From Acidimicrobiia bacterium (lineage in GTDB: Bacteria; Actinomycetota; Acidimicrobiia; Acidimicrobiales; Ilumatobacteraceae): a stretch of DNA of 14,951 bases. Positions 14,238-14,951 of this stretch are shown piece after piece. The first letter of the stretch is position 1. Each line of letters opens with the position of its first letter. The stretch lies in contig RFMT01000335.1 of NCBI GenBank assembly GCA_009927565.1, forward strand, positions 1-14,951, given 5' to 3'. The translations under genes were made by a program, and so were the position numbers. Below the pieces are notes generated by a model. The model did no database searches. It was not told the origin of the DNA and saw nothing but the letters and a program-made list of their open reading frames with translations.

Positions 14238-14951
14238 ATGTCAATGCCGATGTTCGCTGCCGGTTCTGATCCGGGTGCAAATTTTGGAGAATTGCTTAAA
14301 CGAGTCGGAATGTCACCGTTTGCGCTGCGGTCAGACGCCAATGATTTGATGATTCCACATGCGACGACTTGTGTAGCGATGCGTTTTGCTGGTGGTGTCG
14401 TAATGGCAGGTGATCGTCGCGCCACTTCTGGAAATTTGATAAGTCACCGAAGCATGGAAAAAGTTGTTCAAGCCGATGAATTCAGTGGCGTAGCGATTGC
14501 CGGAGCAGCAGGCCCAGCAATGGAGATGATAAAACTTTTTCAGCTTCAACTTGAGCACTATGAAAAGGTCGAAGGTCAGACTCTTTCGTTGGAAGGTAAG
14601 GCGAATCAATTGTCAATGTTCGTTCGCAGCAATCTTCCAGCCGCGATGCAAGGCATGGTTGTTGTTCCAATCTTTGCCGGTTTTGATTCGCTTACGAACT
14701 CTGGTCGTCTGTGGGATTACGACGTGACTGGAGGTCGCTACGAAGAAAAAGATTTTGTAGCCACAGGTTCGGGAATGCTTCATGCCAGCACCGTCATGAG
14801 AGTTGCGTGGCGACGTGATTTAACGGCGAATGATGCGATAAAACTTTGTGCGAGAGCACTCTGGGAAGCCTCGGATGCTGATTCTGCCACTGGTGGCCCA
14901 GATTCGTTGCGCGGAATCTATCCAGTTGTTGCTTCGATCACCCAAGATGGC
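14238..14951 (+). CDS. prcB: Proteasome beta subunit PrcB, partial (C-terminus off window)
   Basis: This is the catalytic subunit of the 20S proteasome, an N-terminal threonine hydrolase. The visible 238 codons start MSMPMFAAGSDPGANFGELL at 14238 with a prosegment ending PHA. Self-cleavage is expected between Ala42 and Thr43 (codon 14364-14366), leaving mature TTCVAMRF. Catalytic partners are present: mature Asp17, Arg19 and Lys33 (GDRRAT, then MEKVV), plus DADSATGGPD near the end of the window. The prosegment of 42 residues is somewhat shorter than the mycobacterial one (about 57). Two differences from the usual HGTTIVA junction stand out: Ala instead of Gly before the cleavage site, and Cys at mature position 3. 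The frame is open to the last base and reaches ITQDG, so only the C-terminal portion is missing. No Shine-Dalgarno site is present. Confidence 0.97.
   Translation, partial: MSMPMFAAGSDPGANFGELLKRVGMSPFALRSDANDLMIPHATTCVAMRFAGGVVMAGDRRATSGNLISHRSMEKVVQADEFSGVAIAGAAGPAMEMIKLFQLQLEHYEKVEGQTLSLEGKANQLSMFVRSNLPAAMQGMVVVPIFAGFDSLTNSGRLWDYDVTGGRYEEKDFVATGSGMLHASTVMRVAWRRDLTANDAIKLCARALWEASDADSATGGPDSLRGIYPVVASITQDG

Overview
This window looks like actinobacterial chromosome of moderate GC (roughly 45-50% by eye). The strongest marker is a Pup-proteasome locus: trmI, mpa/arc, dop, pup and the start of prcB, in the order familiar from mycobacteria and streptomycetes. Two small companion proteins and the moderate GC suggest an uncultured or aquatic lineage such as class Acidimicrobiia. 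That placement is inference and could not be tested here.

Layout. (1) Bases 1-771: a partial cysteine-rich protein runs leftwards off the window, divergent from a 65-residue helical protein. (2) Bases 768-4846, minus strand: a tight tkt-tal-LOG operon (transketolase, transaldolase, LOG-family nucleotide phosphoribohydrolase) with touching or overlapping genes. (3) Bases 4874-7507: a 138-residue protein of unknown function, also on the minus strand, and a divergent 718-residue ADP-forming acyl-CoA synthetase with the ATP-grasp domain first. (4) Bases 7599-9593, plus strand: a DacB/PBP4-type D-Ala-D-Ala carboxypeptidase, a holin-like two-helix membrane protein split by a frameshift, and a coupled 70-residue membrane-anchor protein. 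(5) Bases 9606-14951: trmI, a minus-strand 3Fe-4S ferredoxin, then mpa, dop, pup and the 5' part of prcB.

How the genes work together. Dop deamidates the C-terminal Gln of Pup and removes Pup from substrates. Mpa recognises Pup, unfolds tagged proteins and docks on the 20S core through its C-terminal GQYL tail. PrcB supplies the catalytic threonines. The ligase PafA and PrcA are not in the window and are expected downstream. The tkt-tal pair carries out the non-oxidative pentose phosphate reactions, and the LOG enzyme could feed it ribose 5-phosphate.

Regulation. Several starts (5354, 9047, 14028, 14238) have a TANNNT -10 hexamer ending exactly seven bases before the start codon and no Shine-Dalgarno sequence, which is the signature of leaderless transcripts. 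The mpa and ferredoxin genes instead have purine-rich ribosome binding sites. No tRNA, rRNA, CRISPR array, insertion sequence or phage module was seen, and no gene-free stretch exceeds 150 bases. I did not find a clearly new system; the oddities are listed as findings.
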